A stretch of DNA of 64,000 nucleotides. Origin: Bacteroidota bacterium. Its GTDB lineage: Bacteria > Bacteroidota > Bacteroidia > 2-12-FULL-35-15. The stretch lies in assembly GCA_017303895.1 (NCBI GenBank), contig JAFLBF010000001.1, positions 186,001 through 250,000 on the forward strand, read 5' to 3'. Position 1 is the first letter of the stretch. The number at the start of each line of letters is the position of its first letter. The notes below the pieces were generated by a model. That model made no database searches and was not told where the DNA came from. It saw nothing but the letters and a program-made list of their open reading frames with translations. Made by a program: the position numbers and the translations under genes. This document shows positions 37,088 through 46,029 of the stretch, in pieces.

Positions 37088-38353
37088 TTAATTCTGTAAA
37101 TAATTTCCAAATTGAGTGATCAATTTAAAGAGATCCTCAAATTCATTCAAAGGTAATGTTTCCGGACGGTCATAAATATCATGGTAGGCTTTTATTCCAC
37201 CCATGGTATAAATAAAGAATGCTTTCACACCTTTTTCAGAAAAATAATAGTGATCGCTATTGGCGGCTTTGCCTCTGCTCTTAACCTCTTTAATAAAATT
37301 ATTCTCGGTATTGATCTGTTTTAATTTATCAAACTCTGCTTTGAATACCGAGCCATTTACCACCGTAATGCCATCCTCCCCTGTTCCCATAATATCCATG
37401 TTGAATACAAATTTTGTATTCTTAAGTGGGAATAGAGGGTGTTCCGTAAAATATTTTGATCCCAGCAAGCCTACCTCTTCGGCTGCAAATGCAATAAATA
37501 CGATAGAGCACTTTGGTTTATTCTCCGGCTGGGAATAATGCTTTGCTAAATTCAGTAACATCGCACAACCACTGGCATTATCATTCGCTCCGGGGAAATA
37601 TACTGTTGATCCCATTTGTCCGAGATGATCGTAATGCGCAGAAAAAACAATAAAGGAATCGGGATAAACGGAGCCTTTCACATAACCAATTACATTTTGT
37701 GATTGATAATCGGGAATAAATTTGTGTTGAATATCAACCTTGATCTTTTTTGCATCTTTAGGAATAATAGAATCGACAAGCTTTATAGCCGGCACATTGA
37801 AATAATTCCATTCCAGATCATGGGTTAATTTTTTATCGGTCACATAAATTATTGGCCCTTTTGATGAATGCATTATTGGCATTTTTTTATTCTCATCAAC
37901 AACAACTGCAAACCGCTTGTCTTTCTTTGGAACCTCAACAAACCCTTCTTTATTCTCCGTATACTTTTTTAGAATGTACTCTCCTTTACCGGAGCCTGAA
38001 CGTTCACTCACGATGTAGTCTTTTCCGGGAACCAATTCTTTCCCATCGATCGCAACATACATTTTACCGGGAAATGTATTGATTGGAAAACTGAATGTTT
38101 GATAATAGGAATCGGAAAATGATTGTAGTCCCGATTTTTGAAATTCTGATCTGATATAATTAGCCGCTATTTTATCTCCATCATTCACATAGCCTCTGCC
38201 ATGCATACTTTCAGAGGCCAGTGTATCCACTATTTTGCGGGCATATTGATAAACCTGACCTTGAGAAAAGGAAAAGAGATTGAAAAATAAAAAGCAAAAA
38301 AGCAGGACAAATTGATTGAACAACTTTATATGGATATATTGTCCTTTAGCCAT
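37088..38353 (-). CDS. M28-family zinc metallopeptidase, secreted
   Basis: With the ATG at 38353 this protein of about 421 residues carries a signal peptide ending in FSFSQ. It has an M28 aminopeptidase domain with the zinc ligands in FSAHYDHLG, GANDNASG, FAAEEVGLLGS and NMDIMG, and a late His in MGGIKAYHDIYD. Two zinc ions are expected. A protease-associated-like insert lies between about residues 130 and 230. It follows a gene of unknown function and precedes rsmI by 10 bases. The substrate is unknown. Confidence 0.9.
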   Translation of the reverse strand: MAKGQYIHIKLFNQFVLLFCFLFFNLFSFSQGQVYQYARKIVDTLASESMHGRGYVNDGDKIAANYIRSEFQKSGLQSFSDSYYQTFSFPINTFPGKMYVAIDGKELVPGKDYIVSERSGSGKGEYILKKYTENKEGFVEVPKKDKRFAVVVDENKKMPIMHSSKGPIIYVTDKKLTHDLEWNYFNVPAIKLVDSIIPKDAKKIKVDIQHKFIPDYQSQNVIGYVKGSVYPDSFIVFSAHYDHLGQMGSTVYFPGANDNASGCAMLLNLAKHYSQPENKPKCSIVFIAFAAEEVGLLGSKYFTEHPLFPLKNTKFVFNMDIMGTGEDGITVVNGSVFKAEFDKLKQINTENNFIKEVKSRGKAANSDHYYFSEKGVKAFFIYTMGGIKAYHDIYDRPETLPLNEFEDLFKLITQFGNYLQN

Positions 38354-38360
38354 AAGATCA

Positions 38361-39020
38361 CTAAGAATATCTACGTTCAACCAATTCCAGAAGTCTTTTT
38401 ACAGTATCATTCTCTGCATCCCAGTTGTATAACTTCTGAAGACTGCCAAAATAGATCATTGCAGAATCCAGGTTTTCAGAGGAATTTAATTGTTGTATGG
38501 CAATATCATACTCTTGCATGTTTCCTTGAAACAGGTCGTTTGAAAATTGAAAACGATCATTGATCCCAATTGCTATTTTTATATCCGAAATGGATGGTTT
38601 TTGAATGTTTACGGTTGTTTTAGGTTTTTCTACCTGTACCGGAGGAGCTTCTACTTTCGGTGGTTCAATCACTTCTTTTTTCTCTTCCACAATAGGTTCT
38701 GCCTCTTTCACCGGCTCCTCGATCGTCTCAATAGCTTGTACCTCTTCCTTTACTTTTTCTTCTGCCTTTGAGATCTCTACCATTATCTTTTCTTCAATAT
38801 TCACCTTGGGTTCAATCAACTTAGCGATCTCATTTTCAAGCGTATTTTGAGAGTTCAGGTAATTAAAAACGATGGATTTTTCATATAAAGCAGCTATCTT
38901 TTTAAGAATTAGCTCCAATTCTAATTGAGGAATGTGTTTTTTATCTCCAATATCATCGGAATGCTGCTTAATACTATTGATCAACTCTGCAATTTCTTTC
39001 CTGATCTTATGCTTCTCCAT
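38361..39020 (-). CDS. Hypothetical protein with Glu/Pro/Lys-rich linker
   Basis: This 219-residue soluble protein has a helical N-terminal part (about 1-70), a low-complexity Glu/Val/Pro/Lys linker (about 80-140), and a conserved-looking C-terminal helical domain: ISDIKIAIGINDRFQFSNDLFQGNMQEYDIAIQ followed by a final charged helix. A similar C-terminal domain (IGINDKF, ELF, YN.AI..LN) occurs in many Bacteroidota hypothetical proteins. No function is known to me. It lies 7 bases upstream of the M28 peptidase gene. Confidence 0.7.
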   Translation of the reverse strand: MEKHKIRKEIAELINSIKQHSDDIGDKKHIPQLELELILKKIAALYEKSIVFNYLNSQNTLENEIAKLIEPKVNIEEKIMVEISKAEEKVKEEVQAIETIEEPVKEAEPIVEEKKEVIEPPKVEAPPVQVEKPKTTVNIQKPSISDIKIAIGINDRFQFSNDLFQGNMQEYDIAIQQLNSSENLDSAMIYFGSLQKLYNWDAENDTVKRLLELVERRYS

Positions 39021-39040
39021 ACAAATTTTATTTGGACCGA

Positions 39041-39074
39041 TTTGAACTAAAACAACGCTTTTTTAGTAGATTTG
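39041..39074 (+). promoter_or_regulatory. Promoter of tdk (TTTG - 22 bases - TAnnTTTG)
   Basis: TTTG at 39041-39044 and TAGATTTG at 39067-39074. The ATG of tdk follows at 39125. Confidence 0.55.
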
Positions 39075-39124
39075 TTATTCTTAAATCACATATAAAAATA
39101 CATTAATTTTTTCATTCTAAAAAA

Positions 39125-39700
39125 ATGTTTCTCGAAAACACGATCCATCCACATAAACGCAGAGGCTCCATTGAAGTGATCTGCGGTTCGATGTTTTCAG
39201 GGAAAACGGAAGAATTGATCCGTAGGATGAAAAGAGCTCAATTTGCCAAGCAATCGGTTGAGATCTTCAAACCGGCTGTTGATACCCGTTATGATGATGT
39301 AAAGGTGGTATCGCACGACAGCAACTCCATACATTCTACCCCTGTTCCTGCTTCTTCCAATATTTTACTATTGGCATCGGAGGTGGACGTGGTAGGCATT
39401 GATGAAGCCCAGTTTTTTGACATGGGATTGGTGGATGTATGCAATCAGCTTGCAAACAGTGGTGTTCGTGTGATCGTTGCCGGACTGGATATGGATTATT
39501 TAGGAAAACCATTCGGTCCTATGCCTGCCTTATTGGCCATTGCAGAATATGTTACCAAGGTACACGCCATTTGTATGCGTTGTGGCAATTTAGCCAATCA
39601 CTCACACCGTATGACAGCTGAAGAACAATTGGTATTGTTGGGCGAAACAAACAATTACGAACCATTGTGTAGAGATTGTTTTGTGGAGGCAAAAAAATAA
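39125..39700 (+). CDS. tdk: Thymidine kinase
   Basis: This enzyme phosphorylates thymidine in nucleotide salvage. The 191-residue type II thymidine kinase has the P-loop [14 protein letters not shown] (about 22-35), the DEAQFFD Walker B (about 98-104), and two zinc-binding Cys pairs, CMRCG near 155 and CRDCF near 185. The length is normal. It ends 2 bases before the start of the murF-alr fusion, so the two are co-transcribed from the tdk promoter. Confidence 0.96.
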   Translation: MFLENTIHPHKRRGSIEVICGSMFSGKTEELIRRMKRAQFAKQSVEIFKPAVDTRYDDVKVVSHDSNSIHSTPVPASSNILLLASEVDVVGIDEAQFFDMGLVDVCNQLANSGVRVIVAGLDMDYLGKPFGPMPALLAIAEYVTKVHAICMRCGNLANHSHRMTAEEQLVLLGETNNYEPLCRDCFVEAKK

Positions 39701-39701
39701 T

Positions 39702-42185
39702 ATGAATTATAAGATCTCTGATATAGCATCTATCATTGCTGCCAAAACAAATGGCAATGGCGATCCGGATGCGCTCATAAAAAATTTACTGATCGATAGC
39801 CGCAAACTATCCAATGCGGAAACATCATTATTCTTCGCCATTAAAGGCGACAGACATGACGGGCATTCCTATATTCATGAACTGTATGAAAAAGGTGTTC
39901 ATCATTTTGTTGTTTCCAAACTACCTGAGAACATTGAGCAATACAAAGCTGCATCCTTTTTATTGGTCAATGATACCTTACTTGCTTTGCAAGTGTTGTG
40001 TGCACATCATCGCAAACAGTTTCATATCCCCATAATAGGGATCACCGGAAGTAACGGGAAGACCATTGTGAAAGAATGGTTGTTTCAATTGATGCGGGAA
40101 GACAAGAACATTGTTCGCAGTCCGAAAAGTTTTAACTCACAGGTAGGTGTTCCACTTTCGGTATGGCAAATAAGTGCAGAGCACAATCTGGGTATTTTTG
40201 AAGCAGGTATTTCCATGCCTAAAGAAATGCGATCGCTGGAATCCATCATTCAACCCACCATTGGATTATTAACCAACATTGGTCAGGCACATGATGAAAA
40301 TTTTGAGAATCAGGATCAGAAAGTAAAAGAGAAACTAAAGCTGTTTGTCAATACCGAAGCACTTGTTTATTGTAAAGATTATTTAAGTGTTCATAATCAT
40401 ATTCAGGAAGACCGCACATTACAGGAAGTAAAACTATTTACCTGGTCAAAAAAGACACGAGCTGATCTTTTGGTTGGAAGGATCACCAAATCATCGAACG
40501 ACACCGAAATTCAAGGGATCTACAAAAATGATTTTATCCGTATCACCATTCCGTTCACGGATGAAGCAAGCATTGAAAATGCTATTCATTGCTGGTCAAT
40601 GATGTTGTATCTGGGATACGAGAACAGTGTTATTGCTGAACGGATGAAATTCTTGAGTCCGGTAGCGATGCGACTGGAGTTAAAAGAAGGCATCAATAAC
40701 TGTTCGATCATCAATGATAGTTACAATTCCGATCTTGGATCCTTGAGTATTGCATTGGATTTTTTAAATCAGCAAAAACAGCATCCAAAGAAAACATTGA
40801 TCCTTTCCGACATTTTGCAAAGTGGTAGAAATGAAGAAACACTGTATAAAGAAGTAGCTGAGCTGATCCATAAAAAAGGTATCTCCCGCTTGATCGGTAT
40901 TGGAGAAGCTATTTCAGGGCAAGCACATCAATTCAATATCGAAAAAACATTTTACCGTTCCACCAATGAATTTTTGCAACAATTCAATAATTCATTCTTC
41001 AGAGATGAAACGATACTGTTGAAAGGCGCACGTGCTTTTGGTTTTGAAGCCATCAGTAAAGTGATCCAGCAAAAAGCACATGAAACGGTGTTGGAGATCA
41101 ATCTAAATGCAATCGTACATAATTTGAATTATTTCCGTTCCAAAATAAAAGCCGATACCAAGATCATGGCCATGGTAAAAGCATTCTCTTATGGCAGTGG
41201 TAGCTTTGAAATAGCCAATATACTTCAGTTTCACAGGGTTGATTATTTGGCGGTTGCTTATGCCGATGAAGGAATTGAATTACGCAAAGCCGGAATTACC
41301 ATGCCGATCATGGTGATGAACCCCGAGGAGCAAAGCTATGATGCCATGATCCACTACAACCTGGAGCCGGAGATCTATAGCTTTAGAGTATTGAATTTAT
41401 TTGAAGAAACATTAAAACGCAGCGAAAGAGCCAATCAGCAACCCATTCCTATCCATTTAAAATTGGATACCGGTATGCACCGTTTGGGATTTGAAGAGAA
41501 TGATATCAATGAGTTGATCGTGCGGATCAAGAACAATAAACATTTAACCATCCGATCTATCTTCTCGCATCTGGCAGCAAGTGATGAGCCGGAGCACGAT
41601 GACTTTACCTGGTTTCAGATCAAAAAGTTCAATGCGATGAGTGAACAGATCAAAGCCCATTTTTCGCAACCTATCATCAAACATATTTTAAACTCTGCAG
41701 GCATCTCGCGTTTTCCGGATGCACAATTTGAAATGGTACGTTTAGGCATTGGTTTGTATGGCATTGGAGCAAATGCAACAGAGCAGACACAGCTACAAAA
41801 TGTGAGCACACTAAAAACAAGCATTTCACAGATAAAAAATATCCCTGCCAATGAAACGATCGGTTACAGTCGCAAAGGAGTGGCAACACGCGATATGCAA
41901 ATAGCAACGGTGCCTATTGGCTATGCCGATGGGTTGAGTAGAAAGTTGAGCAATGGTAAAGGAAAAATGATGATCAAAGGACAGTATGCCCCAATAGTTG
42001 GGAATGTGTGTATGGATATGTGTATGATCGATATTACAGATATTAAGGCCAATGAGAATGATGAAGTGATCGTGTTTGGAGATAATTTATCTATCACAGA
42101 AATTGCAAAAGATGTGGGCACTATTCCTTATGAAGTGCTTACCAATGTATCAAGACGCGTAAAACGGGTGTATTATCAGGAATAA
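39702..42185 (+). CDS. Bifunctional UDP-N-acetylmuramoyl-tripeptide--D-Ala-D-Ala ligase / alanine racemase
   Basis: This protein of 827 residues from ATG 39702 is a natural fusion of MurF (about 1-455) and alanine racemase Alr (about 456-827), joining D-Ala production and its use in peptidoglycan precursor synthesis. The MurF half has GITGSNGKTIVKEWL (P-loop) and NDSYNSDLGSLSIAL. The racemase half has AMVKAFSYGSG with the PLP lysine at residue 493, HLKLDTGMHRLGF, and VGNVCMDMCMID near the C-terminus, close to the usual catalytic Tyr region (IGYSRKG). The fusion is typical of Bacteroidota. Confidence 0.95.
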   Translation: MNYKISDIASIIAAKTNGNGDPDALIKNLLIDSRKLSNAETSLFFAIKGDRHDGHSYIHELYEKGVHHFVVSKLPENIEQYKAASFLLVNDTLLALQVLCAHHRKQFHIPIIGITGSNGKTIVKEWLFQLMREDKNIVRSPKSFNSQVGVPLSVWQISAEHNLGIFEAGISMPKEMRSLESIIQPTIGLLTNIGQAHDENFENQDQKVKEKLKLFVNTEALVYCKDYLSVHNHIQEDRTLQEVKLFTWSKKTRADLLVGRITKSSNDTEIQGIYKNDFIRITIPFTDEASIENAIHCWSMMLYLGYENSVIAERMKFLSPVAMRLELKEGINNCSIINDSYNSDLGSLSIALDFLNQQKQHPKKTLILSDILQSGRNEETLYKEVAELIHKKGISRLIGIGEAISGQAHQFNIEKTFYRSTNEFLQQFNNSFFRDETILLKGARAFGFEAISKVIQQKAHETVLEINLNAIVHNLNYFRSKIKADTKIMAMVKAFSYGSGSFEIANILQFHRVDYLAVAYADEGIELRKAGITMPIMVMNPEEQSYDAMIHYNLEPEIYSFRVLNLFEETLKRSERANQQPIPIHLKLDTGMHRLGFEENDINELIVRIKNNKHLTIRSIFSHLAASDEPEHDDFTWFQIKKFNAMSEQIKAHFSQPIIKHILNSAGISRFPDAQFEMVRLGIGLYGIGANATEQTQLQNVSTLKTSISQIKNIPANETIGYSRKGVATRDMQIATVPIGYADGLSRKLSNGKGKMMIKGQYAPIVGNVCMDMCMIDITDIKANENDEVIVFGDNLSITEIAKDVGTIPYEVLTNVSRRVKRVYYQE

Positions 42186-42219
42186 AAAAAGCCTCTTTCA
42201 AAATTGAAAGAGACTTTTT
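42186..42219. terminator. Bidirectional terminator
   Basis: Stem AAAAAG-CTCTTTCA with one C/A mismatch, AAAT loop, and T-runs on both strands, between the convergent murF-alr and fbp genes. Confidence 0.9.
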
Positions 42220-42234
42220 ATGATCCTATAATTT

Positions 42235-43254
42235 TTATTTCACTTCCGCAGTAGAATGTTTAGCCATGTATTCGCAAGCCATATCTACCATATCAGCAGA
42301 ACCTAAGAATAATGGTGTACGCTGGTGCAATTCTTTCAGATCCAATTCCATAATTCTACGGAAACCATCTGTAGCCTTACCACCCGCCTGCTCAATAATA
42401 AATGCCAATGGATTACATTCGTATAACAGACGTAATTTTCCTTTTGGTGATTTAGATGTTGTAGGATAGATGTAAATACCGCCTGTGATCAAATTACGGT
42501 GAATATCAGCTACACCCGAACCGATATAACGTGATGAATACGGACGGTTGGTTGCTTTGTCCTCTTCCTGACAATATTTAATATATTTTTTTACGCCATC
42601 AGGAAAGTGAACATAGTTCCCTTCGTTGATAGAGTATGTTTTTGCCATTTTTGGTGTTTGCATGTTTGGATGTGATAAACAGAACTCACCAATGGATGGA
42701 TCCAGCGTAAATCCATTCACTCCTTTTCCGGTAGTATATACCAGCATACATGATGAACCGTAGATCACATAACCTGCTGCTACCTGCTCGGTACCATGCT
42801 GTAAAAAATCCTCCAATGTTCCCGGCCCGGAAAGCGATGTTCTGCGGTAAATAGAGAAGATCGTTCCAACCGATACATTCACATCAATATTGGATGACCC
42901 ATCCAATGGATCCATTGCCACTACATATTTCGCATTTTTTGATTGCTCGTTATCAATAATGATAATGTCTTCATTCTCTTCAGATGCAATGGCACAACAC
43001 TCTCCACCCACACGTAATGCCGCAATGAACTGTTCATTGGCAAATACATCCAGCTTTTTTACATTCTCTCCCTGCACATTGATCTCGCCTGCATCACCCA
43101 GGATATCCGCCAAACCGGCTTTACTTACTTCACGGTTAACGATCTTTGCTGCAATACCGATATCACGTAACAAACGGGATAATTCACCTTTTGCATAAGG
43201 GAAATCGGCTTGTTTTTCAATAATGAACTGTCCAAGGGTTTTAACTCTACTCAT
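42235..43254 (-). CDS. fbp: Class I fructose-1,6-bisphosphatase
   Basis: This gluconeogenic enzyme hydrolyses fructose 1,6-bisphosphate. The 339-residue length fits class I. Metal-binding [12 protein letters not shown] lies near residue 115, and [21 protein letters not shown] near 280-300 forms part of the sugar site. It is single on its strand and convergent with murF-alr. Divergent from the GNAT gene, with a 96-base AT-rich gap between. Confidence 0.96.
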   Translation of the reverse strand: MSRVKTLGQFIIEKQADFPYAKGELSRLLRDIGIAAKIVNREVSKAGLADILGDAGEINVQGENVKKLDVFANEQFIAALRVGGECCAIASEENEDIIIIDNEQSKNAKYVVAMDPLDGSSNIDVNVSVGTIFSIYRRTSLSGPGTLEDFLQHGTEQVAAGYVIYGSSCMLVYTTGKGVNGFTLDPSIGEFCLSHPNMQTPKMAKTYSINEGNYVHFPDGVKKYIKYCQEEDKATNRPYSSRYIGSGVADIHRNLITGGIYIYPTTSKSPKGKLRLLYECNPLAFIIEQAGGKATDGFRRIMELDLKELHQRTPLFLGSADMVDMACEYMAKHSTAEVK

Positions 43255-43343
43255 TGCTTTATATGTTATAATTTAGACAAATATCGTAATATTTTTCAAT
43301 GGGAAAAATGATTATTTAAAGAGCTATAAATCCGATAATTAAA

Positions 43344-43351
43344 TACCTTTG
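43344..43351 (+). promoter_or_regulatory. TAnnTTTG promoter -7 box directly before the GNAT start
   Basis: TACCTTTG ends 5 bases before the ATG at 43357, which puts the transcription start at the start codon. The GTG at 43351 uses the last base of the box and is not a likely start. Confidence 0.5.
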
Positions 43352-43356
43352 TGGCT

Positions 43357-43830
43357 ATGAATTTCAGTATCAGAAAAGGTGTACAACAGGACTTACCACA
43401 GGTATTGGGACTTATCAAAGAATTAGCTGAATATGAAAAGGCACCTTTGGAAGTTACCGTTTCTGTTGCTGATATGGAACGTGATGGCTTTGGAGAACAT
43501 CCAATTTTTCAATTCTTTGTTGCCGAAACGGAAGGAAAGATAGTGGGCATTTCCCTCTATTACATCAAATATTCCACCTGGAAAGGGAAATGTGTGTTTC
43601 TGGAGGACATCATTGTTACAGAAGCATACCGTAAATTCGGGATCGGCAAAAAGCTGTTTGATGAAGTGGTTAAAGTAGCCAAGGAGATGAAGGTAAAACG
43701 ACTGGAATGGCAAGTATTGGAATGGAATGAGCCCGCTATTAAATTTTACAAAAAATTAAATTCGCATTTTGATAGTGAATGGATCAATTGCAAACTGACG
43801 GACAAAGAAATCCAGGAATATAAATTTTAG
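43357..43830 (+). CDS. GNAT family N-acetyltransferase
   Basis: This protein of 157 residues uses acetyl-CoA to acetylate an amine. The GNAT core is present: FFVAETEGKIVGISLYYIKYSTWKGK cut here as beta strands, then LEDIIVTEAYRKFGIGKKLFDEV with the acetyl-CoA loop (RKFGIGK, about 93-99), and WNEPAIKFYKKL. It resembles diamine N-acetyltransferases. The start is ATG 43357, directly behind a promoter box. The aspartate kinase gene follows after 3 bases. Confidence 0.9.
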   Translation: MNFSIRKGVQQDLPQVLGLIKELAEYEKAPLEVTVSVADMERDGFGEHPIFQFFVAETEGKIVGISLYYIKYSTWKGKCVFLEDIIVTEAYRKFGIGKKLFDEVVKVAKEMKVKRLEWQVLEWNEPAIKFYKKLNSHFDSEWINCKLTDKEIQEYKF

Positions 43831-43833
43831 TGT

Positions 43834-45087
43834 ATGAAAGTATTCAAATTTGGTGGAGCATCGGTGAAGGATGCAAATGCAGTAAAGAATGTTGGGAGAA
43901 TTTTAAACCTTTTTCCTAATGAAGATATCATTGTGGTGATATCAGCCATGGGTAAAGTAACCAATGCGCTGGAGCGCCTAACTGACGCTTTTTTTTACAA
44001 AAAAGAAAATGCAGCCGATGTATTAAATGAAATTAAACAATATCATTTTGATATTGTTGATCAATTGTTCAGCAACAAACAACATCCCATCTATGATGAA
44101 TTGAACAATACGTTTGTTGAGCTGGAATGGGCTATTGAAGATGACCCTACCCATTCCTACAACCATGAATACGACCAGATCGTAAGCATGGGCGAATTGA
44201 TCTCTACCAAAATTGTGAGCGCTTATTTGAATGAAGCAAACATTAAAAATCAGTGGCTGGATGCACGCGGAATCATACAAACTGACAATACTTACCGCGA
44301 AGGAAGGGTGGATTGGGAATTGACACAAAAGTTATCGGAGAACCTTTCACAGCAAAAAGGAATAACCATTACACAAGGATTTATTGGTGGCACTTCTGAA
44401 AACTTTACAACCACACTGGGACGTGAAGGAAGTGATTACACCGCTGCTATATTAGCATTTACGACCAATTCAGAAAGTGTAACCATCTGGAAAGATGTTC
44501 CCGGTGTGTTGAATGCCGATCCAAAATGGTTTGATGAAACAAAAAAGTTGGAACAGATCTCTTATCAGGATGCGATCGAATTGGCTTATTACGGAGCAAC
44601 GGTGATCCACCCTAAAACGATCAAACCACTGCAAAATAAGAAGATCCCATTGTATGTAAAATCATTCATTGACCCGAATGAAAAAGGAACAGTGATCAAT
44701 GAGATCCAATCACCATTGCCTATCCCATGCTTTATCTTTAAGGTTAATCAGGTATTGATCTCCATTTCACCGAAAGATTTTTCATTCATCATTGAAGAGA
44801 ATTTAAGCGATATTTTCAATTTGTTTGCTGAAAAACAAGTGAAAGTAAATGTGATGCAAAATTCTGCGATCAGCTTTTCGGTGAGTGTGGATAATGATGA
44901 ACGAAAGCTTCCTGACTTGATCAAAACACTTCAAAAAGATTACAGAGTATTGTATAATGATAACCTGGAATTGATCACCATCCGCTATTATGATCAGGCA
45001 ACCATTGAACGTGTTACCATCGATAAAAAGATCTTACTGGAAGTGAAGAGTAGAAATACGGTGCAGTTGGTTGTAAAAAACGCTTAG
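43834..45087 (+). CDS. Aspartate kinase
   Basis: The enzyme phosphorylates aspartate, the first step towards lysine, threonine and methionine. The 417-residue monofunctional protein begins VFKFGGASVKDANAVKNV, the nucleotide-binding KFGG motif, has GREGSDYTAAILA near 190-202, and a C-terminal ACT region (about 300-417). The end overlaps the convergent hydroxyacid dehydrogenase gene by 4 bases. No leader regulating element is visible upstream; it probably shares the GNAT transcript. Confidence 0.93.
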   Translation: MKVFKFGGASVKDANAVKNVGRILNLFPNEDIIVVISAMGKVTNALERLTDAFFYKKENAADVLNEIKQYHFDIVDQLFSNKQHPIYDELNNTFVELEWAIEDDPTHSYNHEYDQIVSMGELISTKIVSAYLNEANIKNQWLDARGIIQTDNTYREGRVDWELTQKLSENLSQQKGITITQGFIGGTSENFTTTLGREGSDYTAAILAFTTNSESVTIWKDVPGVLNADPKWFDETKKLEQISYQDAIELAYYGATVIHPKTIKPLQNKKIPLYVKSFIDPNEKGTVINEIQSPLPIPCFIFKVNQVLISISPKDFSFIIEENLSDIFNLFAEKQVKVNVMQNSAISFSVSVDNDERKLPDLIKTLQKDYRVLYNDNLELITIRYYDQATIERVTIDKKILLEVKSRNTVQLVVKNA

Positions 45088-46019
45088 ACTATTGCTAAAA
45101 TTTTTCCGGCAAGCACTGATGCTATCTTCTCATTGCTTTCATGTGTCCATCCTGCAATATGAGACGAGAGCATTACATTTTCACATTCTATCAATTGTTT
45201 AAATGCTTCTGGAGTGCTTTCCGAATCAATGTTTTCAAAGGAAACAGCTTCGTATTCCAACACATCGATACACGCACCCAATACTTTCCCTGAATGTAGA
45301 TTCTTCACCAGATCAGCTGTATTCAAACATTTACCACGTGCAGTGTTGATGATATAGATCTTCTTTTTAAAGGACTGAAAAAACGCATCATTCAGTAGAT
45401 AATGTGTTTCATCGGTGAGAGGTGTATGTAAACTTAACACATCTGCCTTTTCAAAAAGTTCTTGAAGAGAAGATTCTATTATAAACTCATTCCCAAAACC
45501 TTTTTTGTATTTATCATATACCATCACTGTTACTCCGAAACCTCTTAAACGTTGAGCAAATGCAGAACCCATGTTGCCATAACCAATGATGCCAACAGTT
45601 TTCCCCATCAACTCCACTCCCCTGTTTCCTTCACGGATCCATTTCCCTTCACGCACTTCTTTGTTAGCTCTGCATAAGTTATTAAAGAGCGATAATAACA
45701 TTCCGAGTGCATGTTCAGCCACAGCATCCTTGTTCCCTTCGGGCGCATGAAGACATGCTATTCCTTTGCTCTCGGCATACGCCACATCAATATTCTCCAT
45801 GCCGGCACCGGCACGGGCAATGAATTTTAAGCGAACTGCTTTATCAATAAGTTCCTTTGTAAGTTTGATCCTGCTGCGGATCACTACACCATCATACAAA
45901 TGAATGTTTGCAATGATCTCTTCTTTTGTCCAATGATAGTTCAGGTCACAAGTATGACCGGCATTCATTAATGTTTCATGAAGTACAGAATGATTCGAAT
46001 CAATAAATAGAATTTTCAT
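45084..46019 (-). CDS. D-2-hydroxyacid dehydrogenase (phosphoglycerate dehydrogenase-like)
   Basis: With the ATG at 46019 the protein has 311 residues. It has the NAD-binding motif GIIGYGNMGSAFAQRL, INTARGKCLNT with the catalytic-region Arg, and LSSHIAGWTHES with the active His in the usual place. It lacks an ACT domain. It could be a SerA-type enzyme or one acting on other 2-ketoacids. A longer frame to 46145 runs into the coding region of the PorE-like gene and is rejected. It starts 11 bases downstream of that gene. Confidence 0.9.
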   Translation of the reverse strand: MKILFIDSNHSVLHETLMNAGHTCDLNYHWTKEEIIANIHLYDGVVIRSRIKLTKELIDKAVRLKFIARAGAGMENIDVAYAESKGIACLHAPEGNKDAVAEHALGMLLSLFNNLCRANKEVREGKWIREGNRGVELMGKTVGIIGYGNMGSAFAQRLRGFGVTVMVYDKYKKGFGNEFIIESSLQELFEKADVLSLHTPLTDETHYLLNDAFFQSFKKKIYIINTARGKCLNTADLVKNLHSGKVLGACIDVLEYEAVSFENIDSESTPEAFKQLIECENVMLSSHIAGWTHESNEKIASVLAGKILAIV

Positions 46020-46029
46020 TGCAATGAAA

